Below are positions 4,996 through 5,750 of a DNA stretch of 5,750 bases, piece by piece. Positions within the stretch are counted from its first letter, which is position 1; the number at the start of each line of letters is the position of its first letter. Below the pieces are notes generated by a model that saw nothing but the letters and a program-made list of their open reading frames with translations, did no database searches and was not told the DNA's origin. The position numbers were made by a program, and so were the translations under genes. Source of the stretch: Candidatus Acidiferrales bacterium (GTDB lineage: Bacteria; Acidobacteriota; Terriglobia; Acidoferrales; UBA7541); NCBI GenBank assembly GCA_030043155.1, contig JASHYE010000048.1, positions 1 through 5,750 on the forward strand, given 5' to 3'.

Positions 4996-5750
4996 ATGCT
5001 CTCCAGAAAATCGAGCACTGGCTCAGCAGCGCCAGCGATTCTGTTCGTAATTATCCTTTTGCTTCTGGTAGGTTCCACACTCTATTTCCATATTGCCAAA
5101 ACATGGTGGTTTCCGCCGTCCATTACTCCCGTAGGCAATCAGATTGATCAGCAGTTCTTTATCACTTTCATTTTGACGGGGATTGTCTTCGTTCTTGCGC
5201 AGGTCGCTTTGGCATGGCTGATCTTCCGCTATCGCGATCATGGCCAAAAGGCCAAGTTCGTGCGCGGCAATCACGCGCTCGAGGTTATTTGGACCACCAT
5301 AACCCTGGTGATTTTTGTAGGCCTCGGAATCATCGCTGCTCGCGCGTGGGGCGAAGTTCACTTTGGCGGGCCTGCTCCTGGCGCCTTGGAGGTCGAAGTA
5401 ACCGGCGTCCAATTCCAATGGAACTTCCGTTATCCGGGGCCGGATGGAAAATTCGGCCGAATTATTACCAAGGATATTGACGCGTCGGTGGGCAATCCGC
5501 TGGGAGTCGATCCCGATGATCCGGAAGGCAAGCAGAATATCGTTGTTCCGGATCTCTATCTGCCGGTGAACCGGCCGATTGAGTTGATGCTCCGGTCGCA
5601 GGATGTGATCCACAGCTTTTTCGTCCGCGAGTTGCGCGTCAAGCAGGATACGGTTCCGGGTCTCGTGATTCCAATTCACTTTGAGATCGATAAAACCGGC
5701 GACTACGAAATAACTTGCAATCAACTTTGTGGGCTCGGCCACTACCACAT
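4996..5750 (+). CDS. coxB: Cytochrome c oxidase subunit II, 3' end outside window
   Basis: The frame is open from ATG 4996 to the window end (251 complete codons), without a stop. CoxB carries the binuclear CuA centre that accepts electrons from cytochrome c on the outer face of the membrane and passes them to subunit I. Hydrophobic segments lie at residues 14-33 (possible signal or extra helix), 54-77 and 97-115; the last follows the family motif LEVIWT. The cupredoxin domain shows QFQWNFRYPG and the CuA ligands His206 (VIHSFFV), Cys241, Cys245 and His249. The final two bases, AT, probably begin the Met252 ligand codon. Gln243 replaces the more common Glu between the cysteines. The start is chosen for GGAG (4984-4987) 8 bases upstream. 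GTG at 4948, with AGAGGA before it, is an in-frame alternative adding 16 residues. It probably begins an oxidase operon with coxA downstream. Confidence 0.95.
   Translation, partial: MLSRKSSTGSAAPAILFVIILLLLVGSTLYFHIAKTWWFPPSITPVGNQIDQQFFITFILTGIVFVLAQVALAWLIFRYRDHGQKAKFVRGNHALEVIWTTITLVIFVGLGIIAARAWGEVHFGGPAPGALEVEVTGVQFQWNFRYPGPDGKFGRIITKDIDASVGNPLGVDPDDPEGKQNIVVPDLYLPVNRPIELMLRSQDVIHSFFVRELRVKQDTVPGLVIPIHFEIDKTGDYEITCNQLCGLGHYH

Noticed and set aside
5023..5748. 241-codon open frame on the minus strand opposite coxB
   Set aside because: It is the antisense shadow of coxB, whose + strand product has TM segments and CuA ligands. The minus-strand product shows no known motif.

Overview
The window is a bacterial chromosomal segment of core metabolism, read almost entirely on the + strand. 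Gene content and protein style suggest an Acidobacteriota-like soil bacterium: intermediate GC, the order gap-pgk-tpiA-secG, an alanine/proline-tailed SecG, and a CoxB whose CuA loop reads CNQLCGLGHYH. This assignment is by impression only; the sequence contains no rRNA or other strong taxonomic marker.

Layout. Positions 1-141 hold the last 46 codons of an upstream gene, recognisable as the zinc-binding C-terminus of thymidine kinase (tdk), with a possible weak terminator over its stop codon. A monocistronic gene follows (275-1135) for an exported or membrane-anchored protein of unknown function with a BamE/SmpA-like C-terminal pattern. It has its own extended -10 promoter. A sigma70-type promoter (1144-1172) then opens the lower-glycolysis operon: gap (1239-2243), pgk (2286-3485), tpiA (3486-4250) and secG (4269-4676). 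Spacing tightens along the operon (42, 0 and 18 bp). A class II tRNA-Leu(GAG) follows 38 bp after secG, with an extended -10 just in front of it. After a 194-bp gap containing a good sigma70-like promoter, the window ends inside coxB, cytochrome c oxidase subunit II (4996 to beyond 5750).

How the genes work together. GapA, Pgk and TpiA carry out consecutive triose-phosphate steps of glycolysis/gluconeogenesis, and all catalytic residues are present. SecG is a subunit of the SecYEG translocon; its place behind tpiA and before tRNA-Leu(GAG) is a synteny found in distant phyla. CoxB starts what is probably a terminal-oxidase operon.

Nothing here looks like a new defence system, mobile element or CRISPR. 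The points most worth a second look are the uncharacterised 275-1135 protein, the zero-gap, same-frame pgk/tpiA junction (TAA directly followed by a TTG start), the extra N-terminal hydrophobic segment of SecG, and the tRNA leader that pairs into the discriminator/CC end.
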